Shown here: in pieces, positions 11,777 to 22,873 of the stretch
Layout: the number at the start of each line of letters is the position of its first letter
Position numbering within the stretch: the stretch's first letter is position 1
Assembly: GCA_022749755.1 (NCBI GenBank)
Contig: CM040449.1
Location: 8,255,657 to 8,319,656, forward strand
Length of the DNA: 64,000 bases
Origin: Azadirachta indica
Lineage: Eukaryota > Streptophyta > Magnoliopsida > Sapindales > Meliaceae
Direction of reading: 5' to 3'
The notes under the pieces: generated by a model
What the model saw: only the letters and a program-made list of their open reading frames with translations
Told to the model about the DNA's origin: nothing
The model's database searches: none
Program-made: the position numbers and the translations under genes

Positions 11777-12049
11777 AATCCGGAAACAAGCAGGAAACTG
11801 AAAAGCAATTGCAGTTTACAGGTTTCCCGCCTGTTCTCGACAAAATCAGGCAACAGCTTCAGGTTCATAGCTCTTTCTGCCCTATACCGTTCCTGAACAG
11901 GAAAAAACAACACAACACAAACTCTTCCTATATATTTACTACTTCCAGGGAGCCAAAAATTTTACTCAGAAAAAAAATAATTGTGTGTTTCAGTAGCAGG
12001 CGATCATAATTCATCTTCATCTGTTTGTGAGTTCTCTTCAAGTTCAACA
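11777..12049 (+). promoter_or_regulatory. Conserved promoter/leader block of RING copy A
   Basis: This block is shared, with few changes, with the 5' flanks of copies B (56579-56861) and D (62165-62435). Shared landmarks are AATCCGGAAACAAGCAGG (11777-11794), the palindromic CCTGAACAGG, a CTATATATTT TATA-like box (about 11928-11937) and GTTCTCTTCAAGTTCAACA just before the ATG. Homology across about 275 nt shows that the duplications carried promoter and leader with the gene. Confidence 0.7.
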
Positions 12050-12775
12050 ATGGCGTTGGTACAAGTCAATATAGATCTGGTAGGAAGAAGCATGAGGAGG
12101 AGGAGCAACAGCTCGTCGTCTTTGAATCAGAGCCCAGTTGGGAATATCACCATTCTTCTGAGACAAAGATTCCAGAAGGTGTATCGAGGAACTAATGGCC
12201 AACTTATCATGTTACAGGATTACACCATTGTTCCTGATTATCACTTTCCTCTCATTAAAATTCCTCCAGACGCACTCGCTTCCCCTTTGCGTTGCAGGCT
12301 CCATCTCTTGTATGCCCTCCACGCCTTTCGTCTCGAAGATAAATTCCTTAATTTCTTGCACCAGAACATCGGAAGAATGTGCATTCATTTGTGTTCCAGA
12401 GGTTTAACGGGGTTCTGGCTGTTCGCCCATGTCGAATATGTGCAAATTGAGGTAGTTGAAGGAGATGAACAGTTCGAGAGGTTGCTAAAGAAGGAAGCTT
12501 CGAGAAGATTGGTCGAAAAGTTGGAGAAGAGACAAAAGAAGTTTCTGGATGCTAGTAAGGTGAAGATGGGAGATCAGTGCGCGGTTTGTTTAGACGATTT
12601 ACAAAAGTTAGAAAAAGTAGAAGAAAGAAAGCTGACGATGATGCCTTGTTCTCATATTTTTCATCGGTCGTGTATTTCTCGATGGTTGGAGGAGAAGATT
12701 TCCTGCCCAATGTGTCGTCGTGAAATTCAGGCTGTAGATTTAGCTGCTGGTTTCCTGCCCAGTGTTTCGTGGTGA
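12050..12775 (+). CDS. RING-H2 E3 ubiquitin ligase-like protein, copy A
   Basis: A single-exon 241-residue protein. The C-terminal RING-H2 has ligands C177, C180, C200, H202, H205, C208, C219 and C222 (CAVC...PCSHIFHRSC...CPMC), so it should bind two zinc ions and act as an E3 ubiquitin ligase. The N-terminal about 165 residues are a lineage-type domain with no recognised motif (RQRFQKVYR, QLIMLQDYTIVP, GFWLFAHVE), followed by a charged helix (EGDEQFERLLKKEASRRLVEKLEKRQKK). The ATG at 12050 is chosen because copies B and D start at the same place (MAL-Q-N-D); the frame stays open upstream but there only encodes promoter sequence. The C-terminus differs from B: a 52-nt local duplication replaces the ending with AAGFLPSVSW. 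No intron or signal peptide. Confidence 0.88.
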   Translation: MALVQVNIDLVGRSMRRRSNSSSSLNQSPVGNITILLRQRFQKVYRGTNGQLIMLQDYTIVPDYHFPLIKIPPDALASPLRCRLHLLYALHAFRLEDKFLNFLHQNIGRMCIHLCSRGLTGFWLFAHVEYVQIEVVEGDEQFERLLKKEASRRLVEKLEKRQKKFLDASKVKMGDQCAVCLDDLQKLEKVEERKLTMMPCSHIFHRSCISRWLEEKISCPMCRREIQAVDLAAGFLPSVSW

Positions 12776-12795
12776 AACTCAGGCTGTTGATTTTT
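12699..12795 (+). repeat. 52-nt tandem duplication over the stop codon of RING copy A
   Basis: TTTCCTGCCCAATGTGTCGT at 12699 recurs with changes at 12751 (TTTCCTGCCCAGTGTTTCGT), and similarity continues through about 44 nt (GGCTGTAGATTTA versus GGCTGTTGATTTT). The period of 52 nt is not a multiple of three, so the second unit is read in another frame and supplies the new C-terminus and stop. Confidence 0.85.
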
Positions 12796-13173
12796 TTGGT
12801 TGATTTTAATTTCTCGACTACTTGTTTTCTTCTTTCTGAATGTATATATGACATTTGAACAATTGACAAATTTGTAGCCAATCAAACTGCAGTAGATACA
12901 TATTCTTGAATTGTTTATGATGTTAATTTCTCAAAAACGAGTTGTTATTCTTTAAGTATCCGAATTTTAACGATGAATAAAACAGAGTAGGGTTCCAATG
13001 ACGATGCGCAAAAAGTAAAAGAGTTTTTTTTCCATATTTGTTAATAATGAAGGGGTAATTTGAAATTAACCCTTAAATGGTAAAGCAAATCCCTTGATTT
13101 TGTAATTCCTCTTAAACCCTAAAACTCAAAAAACCCTCGTTTCTGCTTCTGCAAATATACAGTCGTCGAGGCG
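12776..13173 (+). other. Intergenic: RING-A 3' UTR and PORR gene promoter
   Basis: The first 130 nt match the 3' flank of RING copy B (shared GAACAATTGACAAATTTGTAGCCAATCAAA-type text with few changes). The rest leads to the PORR gene start. No other gene. Confidence 0.55.
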
Positions 13174-14688
13174 ATGACATTACCATTCCGTAAACTCCTA
13201 AAACCCCAATTCGATTCCGTAAGCCATGGCAAGACGTCCGCTGAAAGGGTCGTCAAATGGGTTCGGGACCGTGGGCTCGACCACGCTGTCGAGAAAGAGA
13301 AGAACCTCAAACCCCTTCTCAACATCAAGAACCTCATCAAAGCAGAGCCTTCCAAATCCCTGCCCATCACAATCATCACTCAGAAAAAAGACTCCCTCCA
13401 GATTCCCATTCGCCCAATTGACTTCATCCGAAAATACCCGTCAGTTTTTCAAGAATTTCTGCCCGGGAACATTGGGGTTCACCCCCACATCAAGCTCACG
13501 CCTCAAGTCCTTGATCTTGATGCTGAAGAGCAGTTGGTTTACCAAAGCCAAAGTTATAAGCAACTTGTGGCTGATAGGCTGTTAAAGTTGTTAATGATAT
13601 CAAGAAGCAATAGAATGCCTTTGTGTCTTCTTGATATCTTGAAATGGGATCTTGGTCTTCCTCAAGATTATTTAAAGAGTGTTGTCCCCGAATTTCCAGA
13701 TTATTTTCGAGTTGTTGATGCCAAAAATAATATTTCTTCTGGGATAAAGGTTGCTGAGTTGGAGTTGGTTTGTTGGAGTAATGAGTTAGCTATTTCAGTT
13801 ATGGAAAAGAAGGCAATTGATAATGAAAACATTGTGTTTTCAATGAGTTTTCCGAGTGGTTTTGAGATGGATAAGAAAATGAAGAAATGGGTGGATAATT
13901 GGCAGAAATTACCTTATATTTCCCCATATGAGTATGCAGGTCATCTTTCGCCTACTAGTGATGAAGCGGATAAGTGGGCTGTGGCGATTTCACATGAGCT
14001 GCTTAGCCTTTTTGCTGCAAAGAAAGTGGAAAGGGACAACTTTTTTTATTTTGGAGAGTATTTGGGTATAAGGTCTCTGTTTAAGAGAGCCCTGCTTAAT
14101 CACCCAGGTATCTTTTATGTGTCAAGTAAGATTGGGACGTTTACAGTGGTTTTAAAGGAGACTTATAAGAGGGGATCATTGATTGAGAGTGATGCATTAA
14201 TGAATATTAGGAGTCAGTATATCCACCTTATGAATACGGTGAAAGAAGACCACAAAGTGATTGCTGAGCCAAGTGAAAGTAAGAAGCAAGAACAAGGAAT
14301 GTCTCTTGAGTTTAAAGGACAAGAGGATGTTGATGATGATAGTGAGGAAGAGAATGATGTTGACTCAAATGACTTGTTTGGTTCTGAAGAAGAGGATGCT
14401 AGCGATGATGATTCTGAAGATTATGATGATGAAGAAGAAGGCACTGCAGTTAGCAGAGCTACAACAACTCAAAACATGAATTCGGTAAGGAAGGGGGTTT
14501 CAAGAAAATCTGAAAGAGAAAAGTCAATGGAGAAACACCTTGGAGAAAGTAAAGAAAAAGTTCAACACAGATATTCTAGGAGGAGGGAAATGCAGGGTGG
14601 GAATAACGTGCACAAGAATTCAGGGGAGAGGTTGAATTACACTAGAAGCCGGAGGAGTTTATCTTCAGAGAAGAAGGCTTCTGTTTAG
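13174..14688 (+). CDS. PORR-domain (WTF1-like) organellar RNA-binding protein
   Basis: A single-exon 504-residue protein of the plant organelle RNA recognition family (DUF860). Members bind group II introns in chloroplasts or mitochondria and aid splicing. The PORR domain spans roughly residues 30-370. Family text includes AERVVKWVRDRGLDHAVEKE, IRPIDFIRKYPSVFQEF, RMPLCLLDILKWDLGLPQDY, FPDYFRVV, LPYISPYEYAGHL and LLNHPGIFYVSSKIGTFTVVLKE. The C-terminus is an added acidic tail (about 382-425, runs of D/E) followed by a basic, Ser-rich end. An N-terminal basic stretch (MTLPFRKLLKPQ) may belong to an organelle transit peptide; whether chloroplast or mitochondrial is not clear. The start is the first ATG after a leader with stops. 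Full length with no break. Confidence 0.92.
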   Translation: MTLPFRKLLKPQFDSVSHGKTSAERVVKWVRDRGLDHAVEKEKNLKPLLNIKNLIKAEPSKSLPITIITQKKDSLQIPIRPIDFIRKYPSVFQEFLPGNIGVHPHIKLTPQVLDLDAEEQLVYQSQSYKQLVADRLLKLLMISRSNRMPLCLLDILKWDLGLPQDYLKSVVPEFPDYFRVVDAKNNISSGIKVAELELVCWSNELAISVMEKKAIDNENIVFSMSFPSGFEMDKKMKKWVDNWQKLPYISPYEYAGHLSPTSDEADKWAVAISHELLSLFAAKKVERDNFFYFGEYLGIRSLFKRALLNHPGIFYVSSKIGTFTVVLKETYKRGSLIESDALMNIRSQYIHLMNTVKEDHKVIAEPSESKKQEQGMSLEFKGQEDVDDDSEEENDVDSNDLFGSEEEDASDDDSEDYDDEEEGTAVSRATTTQNMNSVRKGVSRKSEREKSMEKHLGESKEKVQHRYSRRREMQGGNNVHKNSGERLNYTRSRRSLSSEKKASV

Positions 14689-15939
14689 AAATGATTTGGT
14701 GTATCTGCTGAAACAAGGTTGGTTTCTGGATCGTTATGACTTTGTATACACTAATTATTTTAAGTTCTATTTGTTAAAAATGCTGTAGATTAATTCATCA
14801 AGACTATGTTATACATGGATTGCATACATGCATATACACTTATATGTAATTGGGAACAAAATATCATAGGTGCAAAAGAGGTCTTTAAGAAAGGTGCGAG
14901 AATTGCTTTAGAGACAAACAAGAAAGTCTTGAGAAAGCAACAATACAAAAAAGAGGGAGAGAATATTTACTATGTCAAAAACAGTCTGGCATCCATTGAT
15001 AAACAGATCACATGCATTCTCAATTCTTTGATGATATCAAATTAAAAATGCTTTAAAATTGTTTCTTAACTTGAGTTAAAAAGCAGTGTTGATGTTAGTC
15101 TTGTCGAAAATCACTACTGAGTTCTCCCCACACATCCCAGTAACATACTTACATTCTGATATCTTTTCATGTAATCCAACCTTGGTGACCAAAATCCTGA
15201 TTGCTGTACTAGAGTAAGGTGGCAAACTCTTGAGAAAAAGTCTGTATAATCCTTTCTTAATAAACAAGATTCTTGCGTTGTGCAATCAAGAATGCATGCT
15301 GAAGATACTTCTTGTTGTGTGGCTGCCTTGTACATTCGTTAAATATTTTAGGTTACTGTTCTGTGCTTTAATCTTTTCATTCTTCACCTATTCAATGATG
15401 CAAAGTTGCCTTGGTAGAGGAAGCCTCTGCTATTACTGTTACTTGTGCAGTATATTATATACAAATGTAGAAAGTTTTTGAAAGCATTATGACTGGTTTT
15501 AGTATCAGAAGATCGAAGAACATAGACTATAAATAAAATGCATTCTCTTATTCTTTGAAAGCATTGAAGTTGTTTAAAGAATTTTTTTCTTTCTTTTTGT
15601 CTAAAAGCTACATTGCAACATGAGACAGGGTACTGCAGGAGCTTTACTTCAGTTCATATTCTGACTATAGAAAGACTGTACTCTATCTTGGGCCAAGAAA
15701 TATGCATTGCGAAAGAGAATATGGCTTTTACCCAAATTTTTTCTTGCAGTCATGATATAATAAGGCAGCTCTTTTTGTTTAAGTTGCATCCCTAGATGAG
15801 TTAGGATATATCTTATAGATGCTCTGCTGTACTCAAATTTTGGATGAGAAAAACTATGAAATACGAAAGGAAATGGATCATAAAAGAGAAAGCTGCCTTT
15901 TTAGCTTGATCATTCTGCAAACTTAGGTAACATTTTTTT

Positions 15940-16615
15940 TTTAATCTGAACTTTGAAATTTAAATTTAACTGAAATATAAATCTGAATGATATATTTATT
16001 TTTTATTTTAAAACATCTGAAAATAAGTATCAATTTATTTGTTTTGACAAAATAAAAAGTTTAAAAATTAATATTTTAACATGTATACCCTTTTAAATAA
16101 TATACTTATATTTATAATAATTTTAATTATATTAGCATAATAATAGATTAAAAAAATTAATAAATTATATTATTAATATGTACATTATTCATTTGCTTAT
16201 ATATGTTCTTTTTTAAAAAATAATTTCTAATCGATGATATAAAAATCAATAAAATTAAATAAAAAAAATAAGTCATATTATAATATAGTTGTAATTATAT
16301 AAATATACAAAATTTATTGTAATAATTAAATTATAAAATAAGTAGGATTGAGAAGACAAGTAGATGGAACCCACAGTAGAGAAGAGATACATTAAAAATA
16401 GTTGATTAGGATTTTAATTTTTGTTAGTAAATAAATTAATAAAATAATAATATTTTTGAAAAATAAAAATATTTAATTATTCCAATATTTGTTCATTCAA
16501 ATTTAAGTCAAAAATTTTGACTTAATTCTATTAAGATGTTTTTAAAAATATTTAAATATAAGTTAAAAAACAAACAACTCTTAAATATTTAAATAATTAT
16601 ATTCAGAATTCAGCC
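15940..16615 (-). repeat. AT-rich dispersed repeat, family copy 1 (inverted)
   Basis: The reverse complement matches the copies at 21229-21635 and 27146-27595. The right end reads (minus) GTTGTTTGTTTTTTAACTTA and the left end reads ATCTGAACTTTGAAAT. The paired ends (GTTTGTTTTT... and ...CTGAA) suggest a small non-autonomous DNA transposon. It is more divergent and longer than the other two. Confidence 0.5.
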
Positions 16616-19205
16616 AAAAAAACAAATAACCCCTTAGTATGATGGAAGGGCCTTACTGCTGAATGTAAGCATAGGTAGCTCAACTAGAGGAAGGTAGCAA
16701 CTCTTGCAAGTCCTAAGCAGTTCTCTTGAGCATACAAAATCTACATATGAAATTTTTAAAAAATTTAAAAATGAGGTTAGCTGTTGCCTTGGCTTCTTTG
16801 GACTATGGATACTTCTCAGTGTGTTCATACTTCATGCTAAATCATGTTCTTGGTCTAAGTGGCAAGTTAAGAAGCTTTGTATGCTGAAGCTTTGTTAGTT
16901 TGGTGTGCTCTTCTGTCCTCTTCCATGATGCTTTAATCTAACAGAACAGAGGCAATGGTCTTATGGAAAAATGAAATTAGTATCCTTGCAAAATCCCAAC
17001 TATTATAGGGAAAATGAAAATCAATAAGGGATTTTGTTGACGAATAGACAATAGTTTCCCAGTAGACTTTTCTTTTCTTTGCCTCATCTCTAGGACCATT
17101 TTAACAGATATGGTGTTCTAAACACAGAAACTTGTGACCTTGTTTTTTACTTTAAATGTGAACTAATGTAGCATGTACATTTATAAATGTGGCTTAATGA
17201 TGTTGTGCTTGATGTGTGAATAAAGAATTAGAGAGAACAAACAAAAGGCAAAAGGGTCTGTGGTAAACTATATGGTTATTTAAGAAGACAGAGGATCGAG
17301 TAATGGTAGTTAAAATTGGTTAAATAGATACTGACTATGTTGCTATTATGTCTAGGAATACCAATTGGTTAAAACAACTGCCTATAAATAGTTAAAATGT
17401 TTTAACTGGAAGTTTATACCCTTTTCAGTGTTGTAATGGGTATCAGGACTAAGGTTTAATGAAGAAGGGAATTACGTCAATTAAAGAAAAACAGATAAAA
17501 GGAAACTTTGGAAAATATTTTTAGGCTTTGGATTTTTTAATTTAGGCTTGGTTTATTGGAAAGAGGCTAAGGAATGGAAATTTAGCAAAATTTAACAGAG
17601 TCCAGCTAACTCACAACACAAGATGATAAAGTAAGTGAGTGAACAAGGACAAAAGAAGGAGAGCAAGTGAAACCCCAGGCAAACAAAACTAAAGTCATAA
17701 TTTTGCATAATCTGCAACTTATTCAATAACAACCATTAGCTAAAACCCTAATTTGACTAAAATGAAATGGAAACCAATATCTTTCTTCATTAAAAAAATA
17801 TAAAATAACACAATTAAAAATCTATTGACTACTGTGGATGCCTTGTGGAGCCAAAATGTTTCTTGATGTGGAAATTTGACTTTTGAAGTGTGTCACTCTT
17901 CTCTAACGTGCCAAGGCTGTACCAATTAATGGTGAATCTGAAAGGATTTTAGTTTGAGTGGAGGTGCTGCAATTGCTGTTACATTATTGTATTATCCTTA
18001 TTAATTTGTTAATTAATTAGTTTGAACCAGTTGAGTGAGTCATGTATATGGCAGCATAAACTGTGATGTACAATGCATTGCTTTTGAACTTTTAAGACTG
18101 CTATTACATGGAGCATTGTCCCCATTTCCTGTAATATTATTGCCATTTCTAGGAATTTTAATGATGTTTGGGAATTGGTCTAGAAAAAATGATTCATAGA
18201 TTAAATGAAAATCTCATTAAAATGTAAGTTCCTTGCTGGTAGGAGTTCATCATAATTTCTCGCATCTAGTCAAATCATGCAGCAGATTTTGCACCTGTCA
18301 GAAGTTCAAAGATAATTTTTCATAGTCCTGTTATGGATGTAATGAATACTGAGCCCCCATTTTGTTACCCTTGTTAAGAGATATGAATTCTGGTTGCTGC
18401 ACATTAAACAAATCTCTTGGTGATTGCTTCTTGTGTTTATTGATTATTTAGTTTGCTACATGCCATAATCAATTACTCATCCATTTAGAATGTGATGCTG
18501 ATCCCATTGTTCTAATAGAGGATTATCTGTTGATTCTGCAGGTTTGTTTCTGAGATATTGTTATCAATGGAAAAATCAAATTAGCAATGATGCAACTAAG
18601 GTCAATCACTATTAACCTTTTTGAATTCCCTGAGAACCGAGTTTCTCCGGTTTTCTGCTGCTGCATTGTCAGGAAACACCTAAACACGATCACAATCGAA
18701 ATTTAACATTTCAAGAAATGCTGGATTCTTTTTCTGAGCTGCAGTGTCAAATTCGACTCTCACAATGTTGATCTAAAACCCCATCTGATTTCTGGTTCAT
18801 TTGGTGTTGTTAGCAACATCAAGAGTCCTTTTTCAGATAATAAGTTGGCTATGATAGATCAATGAAGCATTAAGAGAAATTATGTAATAGCATAACTTGT
18901 TTGTACCATCAAAAGTCAGGCTGTTTACATGTAATACGGTGTCATCTGATCATGTAAAGAGTAGTTGCTTTCATTTTGTTGGCAATAAAATGCAGAATCC
19001 CAAGCCATTTTTCTTCTATCATCATTTTCTTTTTTATTTTTTTATTTTCCTGATTTCTTCATTTTTGACAACTCATCTCGACCAAGTATAAATGGGGACA
19101 AAATGTAGTTAGATGTGTCTATTGTAATTAATTAAAAAGGGAATATTCTTTTTCATTTTTGGGCTTTTGGTCTTGCTCAAATTTATAGAAAAAGAAATTA
19201 AATTT

Positions 19206-19232
19206 ATATCATATCATATCATATCATATCAT
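19206..19232. repeat. (ATATC)n microsatellite
   Basis: About five tandem copies of a TCATA pentamer. Confidence 0.9.
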
Positions 19233-19344
19233 AAGTAAATCTAACGGCAAAATGAAAAAAGAAAAAGTTTGATATAAATATTATCACTTTTTTATTTATG
19301 CTCAACAAATTTTTGAACCACACACATCGTCAATGGTGGAACCC

Positions 19345-19371
19345 CTAACAACAACAACAACAACAACAAAA
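19345..19371. repeat. (AAC)n microsatellite
   Basis: Eight or so tandem AAC units. Confidence 0.9.
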
Positions 19372-19843
19372 CAAGAATCACTCAAAGACAAGCATATCAA
19401 AGTTGACCTTGTCCCTTTGTCTTTTTCTTCAAAAAAAAAAAAAAAGACAAAAAAAATCCCATCGTCGATTTTTCATGTTGTATTTTACATTTTCCGTACA
19501 CTACATTGTCAATAACATCTTTTAATTTTTGTCGTCATGTATGTATTACTCTCTTTTATAAAAGTCATGCTAAAATAATGTCGTTGTACCATTTTGTAGT
19601 CTGTTTGTAATTATTACTATAACATATCAAGAATATCTCCACTTTCGAGAGTCGTCGTATAAGCATCCTTATGTATGCTTTTATACTATATATATAATTG
19701 TCTTGTAAAAATTCTTATATGCATAAATAAATTTTGGAAAATTTTTGATGTCAACAAGATAAGATTTATTGATAATATTGTAAAATGTTATTTCAATTCT
19801 ATAAAAATAAAAACTATCATTGATGTTCATCATTTTTTGGCAC

Positions 19844-20123
19844 TTAAATCAATTTGCCATTAATATCATTACACTTCAAATCTTTTTGATTTGACAAGAT
19901 AACACGAGAAGCAAACTTAGATACGACGAAATTGGGAAGTGTCCACTCTGTCATTATCTTCAATTGGTGGCAAGTGATACCCACACTACCACCACCTTTG
20001 AGATTGTTTGTCAACGAACTTGTTACAGGCAGTGAAGTGATGTTGTTTGATGATAGTGACATAGTGGCCATTACGAAATTTGCCCTATTTGATCCTCCTT
20101 CAATGCTCTATCACCGAAAATAA
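19844..20123. other. Gene-like islet, possible gene fragment
   Basis: A higher-GC stretch in AT-rich DNA with open frames on both strands. The minus frame (20071-19844) encodes 75 residues beginning MATMSLSSNNITSLPVTSS and containing GGGSVGITCHQLKIMTEWT. The plus frame (19932-20123) encodes 63 residues. Neither matches a family I know. A decayed fragment of a plastid-targeted or stress protein is possible but unproven. Confidence 0.2.
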
Positions 20124-21228
20124 TCTTACCTTCCTCAAATTTAAAATTTTAGAAATTGATTGTACCAATAGAGAATTGAATCAATGCTAGAAATAATAGC
20201 CAAAAATGACAGCTCCAAAAGATATATATAAAATGATACTATTTTAATCAATTATACCACAATTATAACTGATATTACATTATAATTCTATTGAGCATTT
20301 AGATATCATAAATTATATGTTACGTTCTAAATTTAAATTTTTTAAGTATACACTATATGAAAAGAAGCCCCCGTAATAGTGGGATAGAAGTCCTATTAAA
20401 TGTGGGGCTCGAATGTAAAATTTAGTTTCATAGAGTTAAAGTGAGATAAATTATTATAAAAGGTTACGAGTATTTTAAAACAATGTTAAAAAAAAGGTGA
20501 CTGAAGTATTATTTCATGAAACATAAGGGACACAAACTGAAATTTCTTCATGTTATTGATTTTGTCACATTCACATGAAACCCTAGCACTTTGAGAAGCA
20601 ACCAACCCAAAACACTGAAAAAGACAGCCAGTAGTTCATAACAACCACATTTTAAATATTCCACTGAAATATGTGCCAACTTCAGTGCCAAAGTGAGCCC
20701 CCAACTCAACTCAAAAGAGATTCAGCAGCAAATGCTCATCATCTCATTGTAGTGAGTGAGCGAATTCTAGCAAAACCAATTCATCTGAAAATGAGATGTC
20801 ACATTCCAGGTTCTGCAAAAATGCAACGAACACTACTTACTACTACTACTCACTCCACCCATTTCATTTGATAAGAAACCCGAGCATCCCCATCCACTAC
20901 TATCAATAATTTTCTCTTTCTCTTTTTCTTTCTCTTTCTCATTTTCAATGTGCCTTAAGGAACCCACTTGCTTTTTAATCCCCCACACAAACCCAACAAC
21001 AATTATTCAATGTTTTATGATTGAATTATATACCACTTTTTCTCCATGTTGCTTCCCCTCGGTGACCTCAACTAATTCACACAAATGATCTAATTTTTTA
21101 GTAAAATGAACCCACCACTTTATTGATATACCAGATTGATTAAAACTTTGTTACATATGTACTTGATTTAAAATATATTAATTACAATAGTGATTTTTTA
21201 AAATAAGAAAAAGAACTATAAGACTTAA

Positions 21229-21635
21229 GCTATGTTTGTTTTTATACTGAAATTTAAATAAAATTATTAAGATGTTTAACAAGTTTTTTCTTTTTAATTT
21301 ATATTTGAAAACTTGTTAAAAGTATTTGAATATAATTAAGTTAAAAATTTAAATTTAAATTTGAAAAATCAAATATCTAAATAATTTAAATATTTATTTA
21401 TCTACAATACTTTTAGTTTATTACTTAATATTTATATAAATCAATAACTTAGCATATCAATTTTAAATTTTTTAGATATATATATATATATTAATATATC
21501 AGTTTCAAATTTTTTAATTTTTATAAAAACTAACAATTTAACATTTATATTCATACATTTTAGATGAGAAAACAAACATATCAATCGGATACAAATTTCA
21601 GTCATATTCAAACTTCAGATAAAAAATACAATCTT
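21229..21635 (+). repeat. AT-rich dispersed repeat, family copy 2
   Basis: It aligns along its length with 27146-27595 in the same orientation. Examples are AACATATCAATCGGATACAA near its right end against AACATATCAATTAAATTTAA, and CAGTCATATTCAAACTTCAG against TAGTCATGTTCAGACTTTAT. Weak terminal inversion (TGTTTGTTTTTATACTGAA against TTCAGATAAAAAATAC) suggests a MITE-like element. Confidence 0.6.
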
Positions 21636-22873
21636 AACTTTGATAACTGTTTGCCAAAAATATAAATCTTTTGGTGAATGTTAAAAATGTAGGTGACCCG
21701 ATGATCAAAAAGGTTGGCCACTGAAATTTTGGTGAATGACGACCATAGTTATAATAATCCTAACATAATGAATTTTCTTATCATGTGAGTTCCAACATGC
21801 ATAAAAGGTGATTGTTGAAATTATGTACATACAACGTTCTTCACACACGCATGTTTTGTATTTTAATTTAATTGAATAATATTAACACAAATGCAATTGT
21901 GAAATTTGAACTAATTTCAATCCATGGGTTTATCTACCAGGGTAATGATGCATATTATAAGTTTGACCTCAATAGTTTTACAAGATAGTACACTTATAAT
22001 TAATGCTTTTCTTCGCATCATATTCAATTCTTTATTATGCACATATTTAAAATAACAAAAATAAAATTTGACGTTCAAAGAAAATATAAAATGATATATT
22101 TTTTTTTCTTTTAATATTACATATACAACTACCAATCTTTCAAGAATCTTAATGGTATCGTATATGACACCACTTGAATATTTTCACCCAATTTGAGTGA
22201 TATCTTATTTTGACGAATAGAGAAAAATTCACTCATTCTCAAATATGGTAGATCTTACATATAGTGGGTAATATTTTTCATAGTTAGACTCTAATGTGGA
22301 GTCCAGTCTTCTAACCACTCCAATAGTGCTCGAGTGGTTTAAATGGTATAAAATATTTATATACAAAAATATATTACTATAATGATTATATAAAAGCCAT
22401 AAGGATGGTTTAGGACATAAGTTTGATGTTCTCAGGTTATATTTCGAATTCAAATAATAATAAAGGGTAAGGGTCTAATGTTCTCATATCATATTTCGAA
22501 TTCGAATAATACTAAAAAAAAAAAAAAAGACAAGCAAAATATAGAGCAATACATCCGCATTCCATCATTGCTTGGACAAATATATTTAACAACTTGTATG
22601 GGGGAGGGAGAGACTTTCTCTGCAACAAAAGAGGCCAATGCCAACAAACCCCAAGAACGAGTCCTCTCTATTACAAACAACATATCCATGAAGACTATTT
22701 TTAGAAAATAAAAAAAAAAAAGACAACACAAAATTCTAAGTGTATGACTCAGATTCCCCGAAAAAGCAGCCAAAAAACAAAGGCAATTACCATAAAGCTA
22801 AGCATCATGCCAATATATTCCACAATCACATTGTACCTCCCACAATTTATCCCCTTCACTTCAATGCCTTTTT

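Larger units (their letters stand above)
14689..22873. other. 8.2 kb intergenic region
   Basis: No complete gene recognised. 14.7-15.9 kb and 16.6-19.1 kb have moderate base composition, possibly unrecognised non-coding transcripts or old introns, with only short unsupported open frames. 15.94-16.61 and 21.23-21.64 kb hold copies of one AT-rich repeat family. Microsatellites lie at 19206-19232 and 19345-19371. A compositionally gene-like islet lies at 19860-20125, and a CT-rich stretch at 20905-20942. Confidence 0.5.

Noticed and set aside
14806..15045. 79-residue frame after the PORR gene
   Set aside because: Low-complexity Lys-rich text with no family match; probably 3' UTR or intergenic.
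18600..18700. Text resembling microRNA (TCCCTGAGAACC...)
   Set aside because: The resemblance is to an animal miRNA only, and no foldback partner is present.
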